This document shows positions 9,543-16,464 of a stretch of 24,299 bases of DNA, one piece after another. Made by a program: the position numbers and the translations under genes. Each line of letters starts with the position of its first letter. The stretch's first letter is position 1. The notes beneath the pieces were generated by a model. That model was not told the origin of the DNA. It did not search any database and saw only the letters and a program-made list of their open reading frames with translations. The DNA comes from an uncultured Actinoplanes sp. Its GTDB lineage: Bacteria; Actinomycetota; Actinomycetes; Mycobacteriales; Micromonosporaceae. The stretch is taken from positions 1-24,299 of the forward strand of contig CAKUMG010000007.1 in assembly GCA_934667465.1 (NCBI GenBank), written 5' to 3'.

Positions 9543-10685
9543 TCAGCAGCCGATGCGGGTGGCGGCCACCTTGACGTCGTCGTACCAGAGGGTGTCGGCG
9601 CCCTCGCCGTAGCTTTCCCAGCCCAGGCGCAGGTCGGCCAGGCGCGGGCGGTAGGTGCGGTTGAGCCACTGGCTGTCGATGTCGTGGGTGGGAACGCCGT
9701 CCTGGCGCAGCCCCGGCACCTCGGCGCCGTCGAGCCAGGTCTGCATGGTGCCGTCGGTGCCGTTGACGGAGAACTCGACGCAGGTCCAGGTGCCGGTCGG
9801 GAGCGGGCGGGACAGGGCGACGCCGGCGGGGCTCTGTTCGGGCAGGGTGGCGTCGTCGGAGGCGCGGTTCCATTGCAGGGCGCCGTTCTGGCCGCCGAGG
9901 CGCAGGTCGCGGTTGCCGTCGGCGGCGTCGCGCAGGGCCACGGCGGTGGTGTGCGCGGCGGGCAGGGCGGTGGTGTGCCGGACCCAGTAGCGCACGTGCC
10001 AGACGGAGGCCGCCGGGTCGATGATGCGGGAGTTGGCGGCGAAGACGTGGTTGCAGTAGCCGGCGGCGCCGGTGATCCGCAGCGAGGTGGTGCCGGTGTG
10101 GGCGACGGTCTTGTCGATCGTGGCGGTGCCGGCGCCCGAGCAGTCCGGCGTGGACACCGACCAGTCCCCGGAGGGTGGCCCGGCGGCCTGCGACTCGAAG
10201 CTGTCCCCGGCGTCGGTGGACGGCGGGGGCGTGGACGGCGGGGGCGTGGACGGCGGGGGCGTGGACGGTGGCGGGGTGGACGGCGGCGTCGCGGGGCCGG
10301 CGCAGGAGACGCCGTTGACCGCGAAGTCCGTGGGCGCGGTGTTGGCGCCGGAGTAGGTGCCCTGGAAGCCGAACGACGCCGACGCGCCGGTCGGCAGGGA
10401 GCCGTTCCAGCCGGCGTCGGTGGCGGTGACCGTCCGGCCGGACTGGGTGACGCCGGCGTTCCAGGCGGAGGTGACGCGCTGGTCGCCGGGGAACGTCCAG
10501 GTGAGGGTCCACCGGGTGAGCGGTGCGGCGTTGTTGGTCAGCCGCACGTCGGCGGTGAAGCCGGTGGCCCACGAGTTGGCGGTCCAGGTGACGTCGCAGG
10601 CGGTGGCCGCCCGGGCGGGTGAGGCGATGACTCCGGCCACGGCGACGGTGACGGCCGCCGCGGCTCCCAGGATTCTCCTGCGCAC
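9543..10685 (-). CDS. Secreted CBM2-Cip1-like cellulose-associated protein
   Basis: The 380-residue exported protein starts at GTG (10683-10685), with GAGGAGG five bases upstream. Residues 1 to about 26 are a Sec signal peptide ending ASPARA. A family 2 cellulose-binding module follows (about 28-129), with Cys30 and Cys128 near its ends and aromatic residues in SWATGF, SAWNAG and AGWNGSLPTG. A Pro-Ser-Thr linker (131-157) has repeated STPPP units. The C-terminal domain (about 158-380) matches the Cip1-like domains of actinobacteria and Trichoderma: CNHVF, YWVRHTTALP, RLGGQNGALQWNR, LPEQSPAGVAL, PTHDIDSQWLNR and LGWESYG. Its enzymatic role in cellulose breakdown is not settled. A CebR-like operator lies 25 bases upstream of the start, which fits control by cellobiose. 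Confidence 0.9.
   Translation of the reverse strand: MRRRILGAAAAVTVAVAGVIASPARAATACDVTWTANSWATGFTADVRLTNNAAPLTRWTLTWTFPGDQRVTSAWNAGVTQSGRTVTATDAGWNGSLPTGASASFGFQGTYSGANTAPTDFAVNGVSCAGPATPPSTPPPSTPPPSTPPPSTPPPSTDAGDSFESQAAGPPSGDWSVSTPDCSGAGTATIDKTVAHTGTTSLRITGAAGYCNHVFAANSRIIDPAASVWHVRYWVRHTTALPAAHTTAVALRDAADGNRDLRLGGQNGALQWNRASDDATLPEQSPAGVALSRPLPTGTWTCVEFSVNGTDGTMQTWLDGAEVPGLRQDGVPTHDIDSQWLNRTYRPRLADLRLGWESYGEGADTLWYDDVKVAATRIGC
10216..10290 (-). repeat. 15-bp tandem repeat encoding the STPPP linker
   Basis: Five 15-bp units (three identical, two diverged) encode the STPPP linker between the CBM2 and Cip1 domains. In-frame arrays of this kind vary in copy number between strains and set linker length. 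Confidence 0.85.
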
Positions 10686-10710
10686 GATGGCCTCCTCGTC
10701 GGAACGGCGC

Positions 10711-10724
10711 CGGGAGCGTTCCCA
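10711..10724. promoter_or_regulatory. CebR-like operator upstream of the Cip1 gene
   Basis: CGGGAGCGTTCCCA matches the CebR/CelR cellulose-utilisation box TGGGAGCGCTCCCA at 12 of 14 positions and is itself a near-perfect palindrome. It sits 25 bases upstream of the GTG of a secreted cellulose-binding protein. The regulator is not in the window. The binding is inferred. Confidence 0.6.
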
Positions 10725-10745
10725 GACATCGACGAGCGTAATTCT

Positions 10746-11386
10746 TTAGCCCGAGAACGGGAAGGTGAGGAGCTCGGAAACCTCCCAGAGGCGACGGGCA
10801 GCGGCGTCGTCGAGGGCCGGGCCGGTCAGTGGTTCGAGGGCCGCGGGGCCACGCACGCCGAACCGGCTGGAGCCGGCGAAGCTGCCGCCAGGGACGTCGC
10901 CGACGGTGGCGAGCAGGGTCGGGCGGGCGCCGCCCTCCGGGCCTTGGGCGAGCAGCCGCGTGCCCAAGGCGAGGACGCCGTCGAGGGCCGGCCGGCCCGT
11001 GGTCATCGTGAACCCCGTGGCCGCCCAGCCGGGGTGGGCCGCCGTGGCCAGAACGGGCGAGCCGGACTCGGTGAGGCGGCGCTGCAGCTCGCGGGTGAAC
11101 AGGAGGCTGGCCAGCTTGGACTGTCCGTAGGCGCCGAACGGGCTGTAGGGGCGCCGCTCCCACTGCAGGTCCGCGAAGTCGATGCGGGCGCCGCGGTAGC
11201 CGGCGGAGGACACCGTGACCACCCGGCCGGTGATCCGGTCCAGGAACAGGCTGGTCAGGGCGAAGTGCCCGGGATGGTTCACGCCGAGCTGGCTCTCGAA
11301 GCCGTCGGCTGTGTGCCGCAGGGTGGCACTCATGGCGCCGGCGTTGTTGATCAGGTAGTCGACGGGGCCGCCGATCGCGCCGGCGG
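10746..11386 (-). pseudogene. Short-chain dehydrogenase, 5'-truncated
   Basis: The frame encodes the C-terminal two thirds of a short-chain dehydrogenase of the retinol dehydrogenase/WW-oxidoreductase-like group. It shows [11 protein letters not shown] (strand 4), the catalytic block [10 protein letters not shown], then [11 protein letters not shown] with the Tyr-x-x-x-Lys pair, and [10 protein letters not shown]. The nucleotide-binding N-terminus (the glycine-rich first loop and about 70 residues) is missing. Similarity runs upstream through [12 protein letters not shown] and stops near 11386, where LysR-like sequence begins on the opposite strand. An ATG inside (11331-11333) could still start a 195-residue protein, but without the cofactor loop it should be inactive. 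The stop codon at 10746-10748 is intact. Confidence 0.8.
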
Positions 11387-11734
11387 TGCCCCGACGCCCA
11401 CGTCCGCACCCGGCGCCTCGGCTCCGAGGAGGCCGCCACGCTGCCGGACCGGCAGGTCGACGTCCTGGTCACCCGCACGCCGCTGCCGATCCCCGCGGAG
11501 GAGCTGGAGGTGACGGTCCTCTACGCCGAGCCCCGGGTCCTGGTCGTGCCCGCGTCGCACCGCCTCGCCGGGCGGGCCGCGGTCACGGCCGGTGACTTCG
11601 CCGCGGAACCCCTGGTGGGCTGCACCGGTATGGGCGCGCCGTGGACGTCGTTCTGGCGGCTCGAACCCCGGCCCGGCGCCGGTCCCGCCCCGGTGGGCCC
11701 AGTGCTGGCCGAGGGCGCCGATGGCCGGGAGGGG
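11387..11734 (+). pseudogene. LysR-family regulator, internal fragment
   Basis: About 116 codons in one frame encode part of a LysR effector-binding domain: [46 protein letters not shown], then FAAEPLV and a Trp-Phe-containing stretch (TSFWRLEP). The N-terminal helix-turn-helix and linker are absent, and the C-terminal part is lost where the sequence meets the stop codon of arsC. The frame stays open beyond 11734, but from there it is antisense to arsC and no longer LysR-like. The fragment lies head to head with the truncated dehydrogenase, the arrangement expected of a former divergent regulator-target pair. Confidence 0.75.
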
Positions 11735-12145
11735 TCAGGTCGCGGGCAGCAGGTCGGCCAGCAAGGCCTCGATCCGGGTCCTGATCTCGTCGCGGATCGG
11801 GCGGACCGCCTCGATGCCCTGGCCTGCGGGGTCGTCGAGTTTCCAGTCCTCGTAGCGCTTGCCGGGGAAGTACGGGCACGCGTCGCCGCAGCCCATGGTC
11901 ACGATGACGTCCGAGGACTCCACGGTGTCGTACTCGAGGATCCTCGGGCGCCGGCCGGTGATGTCGATGCCGACCTCGCGCATGACCTCGACCGCAGCGG
12001 GATTGATCCGGTCAGCGGGCTCGGATCCGGCGGAGCGGACCTCGACGGCGTCGCCGGCGAGGTGGCGCAGCCAGCCGGCCGCCATCTGGGAGCGGCCCGC
12101 GTTGTGCACGCAGACGAACAGCACGGTGGGCCTGGTGTCGCTCAT
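11735..12145 (-). CDS. arsC: Arsenate reductase, low-molecular-weight phosphatase type
   Basis: A 136-residue enzyme that reduces arsenate to arsenite in the cytoplasm. The P-loop is CVHNAGRS (Cys12 to Arg18), the further redox cysteines are Cys86 and Cys90 in MGCGDACP, and a DDP motif (Asp104-Asp105) supplies the general acid. This is the thioredoxin- or mycothiol-coupled group, not the glutaredoxin-linked plasmid type. The start ATG (12143-12145) overlaps the arsR stop as ATGA, so translation is probably coupled. The frame is open further upstream, but that part is antisense or out of frame to arsR. No arsenite efflux gene follows; the stop codon abuts the LysR fragment. Confidence 0.93.
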   Translation of the reverse strand: MSDTRPTVLFVCVHNAGRSQMAAGWLRHLAGDAVEVRSAGSEPADRINPAAVEVMREVGIDITGRRPRILEYDTVESSDVIVTMGCGDACPYFPGKRYEDWKLDDPAGQGIEAVRPIRDEIRTRIEALLADLLPAT

Positions 12146-12537
12146 GACGATGATGCCGGGTCGGTGCTGGGCAGTTCGTCCGGGGTGAGCAGGGTGGCCA
12201 GCTGCCGCATCAGGCCGGGCCGGGCCCGGTAGTAGACCCAGCTCGCCCGCCGCTCGGCGTCGACCAGGCCGGCTTCGCGCAGCGTTCTGAGGTGGTGGGA
12301 GATGGTCGATCCGGACACCTCGAAGGCGGGTGTCAGGTCGCAGACGCAGATCTCGCCGCCGGGCGCGGAGGCGATCATCGACATGAGCTCCAGCCGGACC
12401 GGGTCGCCGAGCGCCTTGAACGCGGCGGACAGTCCGGCCGCGGTGCCGGATTCGAGGCGCTGCCGCACCATCGGCGGGCAACACCGCTGAGCTGCGTCGG
12501 GCTCCGAAGCAGTGCTGAGGGCAGCCGGTTTCGACAT
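12142..12537 (-). CDS. arsR: ArsR-family arsenic-sensing repressor
   Basis: A 131-residue winged-helix repressor. The DNA-reading helix is in VSGSTISHHLRTLREAGLV, and the metal-binding helix carries ICVCDLTP with Cys64 and Cys66. A further vicinal pair, Cys19-Cys20 in RCCPPM, could complete or replace the third thiolate of the arsenite site. In this family arsenite binding releases the operator. The ATG at 12535-12537 gives a normal length; no clear SD precedes it. The stop overlaps the arsC start by four bases. The gene is divergent from arsM, and three TATCGAA motifs in the gap are candidate binding sites, so arsR probably controls both directions. Confidence 0.92.
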   Translation of the reverse strand: MSKPAALSTASEPDAAQRCCPPMVRQRLESGTAAGLSAAFKALGDPVRLELMSMIASAPGGEICVCDLTPAFEVSGSTISHHLRTLREAGLVDAERRASWVYYRARPGLMRQLATLLTPDELPSTDPASSS

Positions 12538-12554
12538 ACGTCGAGCTTGACATG

Positions 12555-12610
12555 TATCGAAGCCCCGGACAAGCTGATTTCGATAGTCATCGGATTCAAC
12601 GCTTATCGAA
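12555..12610. promoter_or_regulatory. Candidate ArsR operators between arsRC and arsM
   Basis: The 107-bp divergent gap holds TATCGAA at 12555-12561 and 12604-12610 and its complement TTCGATA at 12579-12585. The first and second, and the second and third, form inverted pairs (gaps of 17 and 18 bases). ArsR sites are AT-richer inverted repeats, and this is the AT-richest part of the region. The assignment is inferred. Confidence 0.5.
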
Positions 12611-12644
12611 TCCGCGGCCAAGGGACGCGGAGAGAGGGGCCGCC

Positions 12645-13412
12645 ATGACTGACCACACAACGGATCTCGGTTCCTGTTGCGGGACCCCGGCGGTCGCTGA
12701 TGGCGTCGGCGACGGGGAGGCGATCCGCGAGCAGGTCCGCGCCCGGTACGCCGACGCGGCGATCCGTGCCGCCGAGGGCGCCCGGTGCGGCACCGACGGG
12801 CTCTACGGTGACGCCGAACAGGGCGAGCTGCCCGAGGCGGCACTGCGGGCGAGCCTCGGCTGCGGCAACCCGCTGCGGGTCGCCGGCCTCCACCCGGGCG
12901 AGACCGTCCTCGACCTGGGCTCGGGCGGGGGCATCGACGTCCTGCTGTCGGCCGGCCGGGTCGGGCCCACCGGGAAAGCGTACGGGCTGGACATGACCGA
13001 CGAGATGCTGGAGCTGGCCCGTCGCAACGCTGCCGAGGCCGGCGCCACCAACGTCGAGTTCCACAAGGGTCACATCGAGGACATCCCGCTGCCGGACGCC
13101 TCGGTCGATGTGGTCATCTCCAACTGCGTGATCAACCTGTCCGCCGACAAGCCGTCGGTGTTCGCCGAGATGCACCGGGTGCTGCGTCCGGGCGGCCGGA
13201 TCGGCATCTCCGACGTGGTCGCCGAGGATCACCTGACTCCTGCGCAGCGCGGCGTGGTCGGAGACTGGTCGGCTTGCATCGCGGGCGCCCTGTCACGCAG
13301 CGAATACCTGGACGGGCTCACCGCGGCCGGGTTCACCGACGTCAGCGTCGAGTTCACCGGCGCCTACGCCGAGGGCATGCACGCCGCGATCATTCGCGCC
13401 CGCCGTCCCTGA
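12645..13412 (+). CDS. arsM: Arsenite S-adenosylmethionine methyltransferase
   Basis: A 255-residue enzyme that methylates arsenite stepwise using S-adenosylmethionine, ending in volatile species. Motif I is DLGSGGG (90-96). The three catalytic thiols expected of ArsM are Cys73 in LGCGNP, Cys161 in SNCVINL and Cys211 in CIAGAL. The GLDMTDEML block is also typical. An extra pair, Cys11-Cys12 near the N-terminus, may help capture arsenite. The ATG follows GAGAGGGG at a normal distance; the frame is open upstream but has no family similarity there. Together with arsC it makes a reduce-then-methylate route. A strong hairpin follows. Confidence 0.94.
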   Translation: MTDHTTDLGSCCGTPAVADGVGDGEAIREQVRARYADAAIRAAEGARCGTDGLYGDAEQGELPEAALRASLGCGNPLRVAGLHPGETVLDLGSGGGIDVLLSAGRVGPTGKAYGLDMTDEMLELARRNAAEAGATNVEFHKGHIEDIPLPDASVDVVISNCVINLSADKPSVFAEMHRVLRPGGRIGISDVVAEDHLTPAQRGVVGDWSACIAGALSRSEYLDGLTAAGFTDVSVEFTGAYAEGMHAAIIRARRP

Positions 13413-13424
13413 CCGTTCGAGCGG

Positions 13425-13451
13425 CGGCGGGTGACGTGGCGTCGCCCGCCG
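13425..13451 (+). terminator. Hairpin after arsM
   Basis: A 12-bp stem (13425-13436 with 13440-13451, one G-U pair) with a 3-base loop begins 12 bases after the arsM stop. It is a good intrinsic terminator candidate despite lacking a T-run. Confidence 0.6.
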
Positions 13452-13515
13452 TTCCCTGACCCATCGATCTACGGCCGGCTGACGAAAGACCTGCTGGTCC
13501 CGGCCGGTAGGGGCG

Positions 13516-13551
13516 TTCATTCCGGCTGAGGGCGCCGATAGCCTCGGGCGA
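13516..13551 (+). promoter_or_regulatory. Candidate leaderless promoter of the zinc-ribbon gene
   Basis: TTCATT (13516-13521), a 17-base spacer and TAGCCT (13539-13544, fitting TANNNT) end 6 bases before the ATG at 13551. Transcription would start at or next to the A of ATG. No SD site lies upstream, which supports a leaderless message. Confidence 0.45.
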
Positions 13552-14303
13552 TGGCCTGCCCCGTTTGCGGTCTGGACAACCTTCCGTCGGCCGCGGCCTG
13601 CGACCGGTGCAACACCCCGCTCGGGCAGCCGGAGCCGCCCGCCGGGGTGACCTACGCCCCGCGGCGGCCGAGCCGGCTGGTCCCGCTGCTCTCCGCGCTG
13701 TCGATCGTCGTCTCGCTGCTGGTGATCGGGGTGGTCGTCTACCGCGACCGGCAGGAAGAGCGGCCGGCAGCGGCACCGGTGATCACGCAGAGCGCCACTA
13801 CGCCGACGCCGCCGCCGGCACCACCGACGACGACGGTGGCGGCGCCGGCGGTGGATCCGCGACCGCAGGCGGCGGTGATCGACGGGCTGCTCGATCGCAG
13901 CGGCGCCAGCCGGGACAAGCTGAACGGTGCCATCGACCGGGTCGGCCGCTGCACCGGCGTGGGCGGGGCGCGCGCCGCCCTGCGGGAGGTCGGCGACGAG
14001 CGCCGCGCCCAGCTCGCCGAGGTGCGGGAGGCCGACCTCTCCGCGCTGGCCGCCGGGGAACAGCTGCGATCGGGGCTGGTCACGGCGTTGCAGCACTCGC
14101 TCGACGCGGACGAGGCCTACGTGGACTGGGCGGCGCCGGCGGTCACCGGTGGCTGCGGTGAGGGCGGCAGCCGCCGGGCCGCCTTCGAACGCGGGCGGGC
14201 CGCGTCGGACCGCGCCGGGGCGGCCAAGGAGACGTTCCTCGCCGCCTGGAACCCCGTCGCCCGGCACTGGGGGCTCCCGGTCAGGACGCGGCAGGACATT
14301 TAG
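13551..14303 (+). CDS. Zinc-ribbon single-pass membrane protein of unknown function
   Basis: The 250-residue protein begins with a zinc ribbon, CPVC (3-6) and CDRC (17-20), followed by a basic stretch and one membrane helix (about 42-62). A Pro-Thr-Ala-rich linker (about 75-105) then leads to a mostly helical outer domain rich in Ala, Arg and Asp, containing two cysteines (in GRCTG and GGCGEG) that could form a disulfide. The ribbon would lie in the cytoplasm and the helical domain outside. I do not recognise a characterised family. The layout resembles membrane anchors that pass a signal or hold a partner, but no function can be claimed. It sits between the ars cluster and the convergent sugar-binding gene, and its stop (14301-14303) touches the stop of that gene. 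No SD precedes the start. Confidence 0.85.
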   Translation: MACPVCGLDNLPSAAACDRCNTPLGQPEPPAGVTYAPRRPSRLVPLLSALSIVVSLLVIGVVVYRDRQEERPAAAPVITQSATTPTPPPAPPTTTVAAPAVDPRPQAAVIDGLLDRSGASRDKLNGAIDRVGRCTGVGGARAALREVGDERRAQLAEVREADLSALAAGEQLRSGLVTALQHSLDADEAYVDWAAPAVTGGCGEGGSRRAAFERGRAASDRAGAAKETFLAAWNPVARHWGLPVRTRQDI

Positions 14304-15620
14304 TCACTCCTGCACCGGGATGGACTGCGATTTCAGGGTCTCGATGGTGGACGCCTGCGCCTTTGCCAGGGCGTCGGTCAGGGTGCCGGTGCCCGACACC
14401 GCGGCCTTGAAACCGTCGGAGGCGTTCGCATAGGTCGACGTCATCGTCGGGCCCCAGGTGAAATCCGGTGCCACGTGCGCGGAGGCGTCCGCGAAGACCG
14501 AATAGATCTGCTGGCCGCCGTAGAAGTCGACACCCTTGGCGAGGACCGGCAGGGTCGCGCCGGCAATGGTCGCGGGATAGAGGTTCGCCTTCTCGGCGAG
14601 CAGGGTCAGCGCCTCGTCCGACGTGTTGAGCCAGAGGGCGAACTTCGCGGCCTCGTACGGGTGCTCGCTGCCCTTGAAGACCGCGGTCGAGGACCCGCCC
14701 CAGTTGCCCGCGGCCGGCGTCGCCGTGTCCCATTGCGGCATGGGCGCCACCCGCCATTTGCCCGCCGTTCTCGGGGCGCCGGTCATCAGGGAATTGGCGC
14801 CCCACACCGCGGAGACCCAGGTCCAGGCCCGCCCGCTGTCGTAGGTGGCGTCCCATTCGGTCGTCCACGGCGGAACCGTGAGCACGAGCTTGTCGTCGAG
14901 CAGTTTCTGCCAGTACGCGGCCACCCGCGCGGTCCTGTCGTCGGTGAGCGTCACGTCCCATCGGTCGCCGTCATTGGCGAACCAGCGCCCACCGGCCTGC
15001 CACGCGAGGCCCGCGAACTGGTTGATGTCGCTCTGCGAGAAGTTGGTGATCCAGCCGCCCGCCGCGCGGACCTTCGCGGCCGCCGCGGCGTACTCGTCCC
15101 AGGTCTTCGGAATGGCGATCCCGTGCCGCTCGAACAGATCCGCGCGATAGAACAAAGCCATCGGACCCGAATCCTGCGGTACGCCGTAAGCGTGGCCGTC
15201 CTCGCCGAAGCTCACCTGGTTCCAGGTCCACGGAATGAACTGCCCCTGCGCGCGCATCACCTCCTCGCACGCCCCGAGGTCGGTGAGCCCGTCCTGAACC
15301 CGGAAACTGGGCAGCGCGTCGTACTCGATGTGACCCAGGTCGGGCGGGTTGCCGGCCTTGAGCTGGTTGAAGAAGTTCTGGTACGTGCCCCCGTTGCCGT
15401 TCGGGCCGGTCTGCACCTTCACCTGGATGCCGGGGTTCTTCGCGTTCCACGCGGCCACGACCTGCTCGATGCCGGGGATCCACGACGTGTACGTGAGCGT
15501 GACCGGACCGGACGAAGGCGTACAGGATGAGGGTTGTGCCGTGTCGTTGCTGTCCGGGTCGCCGGAGCAGCCGGCGGCGGCGAGGGTGACGATCACCGCG
15601 GCATACAGGAGTCGTCGCAT
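14304..15620 (-). CDS. ABC sugar importer, substrate-binding lipoprotein
   Basis: A 438-residue extracytoplasmic binding protein of the family 1 (MalE-like) type. The signal sequence ends in a lipobox, LAAAGC, with lipidated Cys18. The mature protein starts with a Ser/Thr-rich tether, then LTYTSWIPGIEQVVAAWNAK, followed by NQLKAGNPPDLGHIEYD, YGVPQDSGPMALFYRADLFE and PKTWDEYAAAA, all typical of oligosaccharide-binding proteins. Substrate cannot be told from sequence. The start ATG (15618-15620) lies 13 bases after the stop of the second permease, an order (permeases first, binding protein last) that is less common than the reverse. GAAAGG lies about nine bases upstream. Confidence 0.93.
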   Translation of the reverse strand: MRRLLYAAVIVTLAAAGCSGDPDSNDTAQPSSCTPSSGPVTLTYTSWIPGIEQVVAAWNAKNPGIQVKVQTGPNGNGGTYQNFFNQLKAGNPPDLGHIEYDALPSFRVQDGLTDLGACEEVMRAQGQFIPWTWNQVSFGEDGHAYGVPQDSGPMALFYRADLFERHGIAIPKTWDEYAAAAAKVRAAGGWITNFSQSDINQFAGLAWQAGGRWFANDGDRWDVTLTDDRTARVAAYWQKLLDDKLVLTVPPWTTEWDATYDSGRAWTWVSAVWGANSLMTGAPRTAGKWRVAPMPQWDTATPAAGNWGGSSTAVFKGSEHPYEAAKFALWLNTSDEALTLLAEKANLYPATIAGATLPVLAKGVDFYGGQQIYSVFADASAHVAPDFTWGPTMTSTYANASDGFKAAVSGTGTLTDALAKAQASTIETLKSQSIPVQE

Positions 15621-15633
15621 AAGTGGGGGCCTT

Positions 15634-16464
15634 TCATCTGAGAGCGCCCGTGCCGAGGCCGGAGCGCCAGAACCGCTGGAGGGCGAGGAACGCGACCACC
15701 ACCGGGGCGATCGAGAGCAGGGCACCGGTGATGACCAGGCCGCGCAGCTCGGGGAGCTGGTTGACCTGCGTGTTCCAGGTGTAGAGGCCGAGGGTGACCG
15801 GGAAGAGCCGCTCGTCGCCGAGCATCACGAGCGGGAGCAGGAAGTTGTTCCAGACCGCGACGAAGTGGAACAGGAAGATGGTGACCAGGGCGGGCAGCAT
15901 CAGCCGGGTGCCGACGGTGAAGAACGTCCGGACCTCGCCCGAGCCGTCGATCCGGGCCGCCTCGAGCAGGTCGTCGGGGACCGCGGCGGTGGCGTAGACA
16001 CGGGCCAGGTAGACGCCGAACGGGTTCACCAGGCTGGGCAGGAAGACGGCCCAGAACGTGTTGGTCGCGCCGGCCTGGCTGAACATCAGGAACAGCGGCA
16101 GCGCCAGGGCGGTCGCCGGGACGAGCACGCCGGCCAGGACGATGTTGAAGAGGGCCTCGCGGCCGGGGAACCGGTACTTGGCCAGGGCGTAGCCGCACAT
16201 CGCCGCGAGCAGCGTGCCGATCAGGGCCGCGCCGCCGGTGTAGGCGACGCTGTTGGCGAGCCAGCGCAGGAACACCCCGTCGCGGTAGGCCAGCAATTCG
16301 CCGATGTTGCGCCCGAGGTCGAAGTCGGCGAACCAGAGCGGTGCGGTGCTGGTGAACTGCTCGCTGCTCTTGCTCGCCGCCACGAGCAGCCACCAGACGG
16401 GCACGAGGAAATAGGCGGTGCTGAGCAGCATTGCGAGCATGACGGCCGTACGGGAAAGCCTCAA
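15634..16464 (-). CDS. ABC sugar importer, second permease (MalG-like)
   Basis: A 276-residue inner-membrane permease with six predicted helices. The EAA loop that contacts the ATPase is EAARIDGSGEVRTFF (about 168-182), followed by LMLPAL. The chosen start is TTG (16462-16464), which overlaps the stop of the first permease as TTGA, has GGAGG eight bases upstream, and yields the family N-terminus RLSRTAVMLAMLLSTAYFLVP. Later ATG codons would cut into the first helix. Together with the first permease it forms the transmembrane channel. No ATPase gene is present, so a shared MsiK-type ATPase encoded elsewhere is expected, as known for many actinobacterial sugar importers. Confidence 0.92.
   Translation of the reverse strand: MRLSRTAVMLAMLLSTAYFLVPVWWLLVAASKSSEQFTSTAPLWFADFDLGRNIGELLAYRDGVFLRWLANSVAYTGGAALIGTLLAAMCGYALAKYRFPGREALFNIVLAGVLVPATALALPLFLMFSQAGATNTFWAVFLPSLVNPFGVYLARVYATAAVPDDLLEAARIDGSGEVRTFFTVGTRLMLPALVTIFLFHFVAVWNNFLLPLVMLGDERLFPVTLGLYTWNTQVNQLPELRGLVITGALLSIAPVVVAFLALQRFWRSGLGTGALR

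Noticed and set aside
10216..10290. CRISPR-like short repeats
   Set aside because: The 15-bp units are contiguous, without spacers, and encode a Pro-Ser-Thr protein linker in frame.
11351..11560. Minus-strand frame across the dehydrogenase/LysR junction
   Set aside because: It is antisense to the LysR fragment and shows no family motif.
13293..14267. 324-residue minus-strand frame opposite the zinc-ribbon gene
   Set aside because: The translation is Arg/Gly/His-rich without motifs. The plus strand has two CxxC pairs, a membrane helix and a Pro-Thr linker in logical order.
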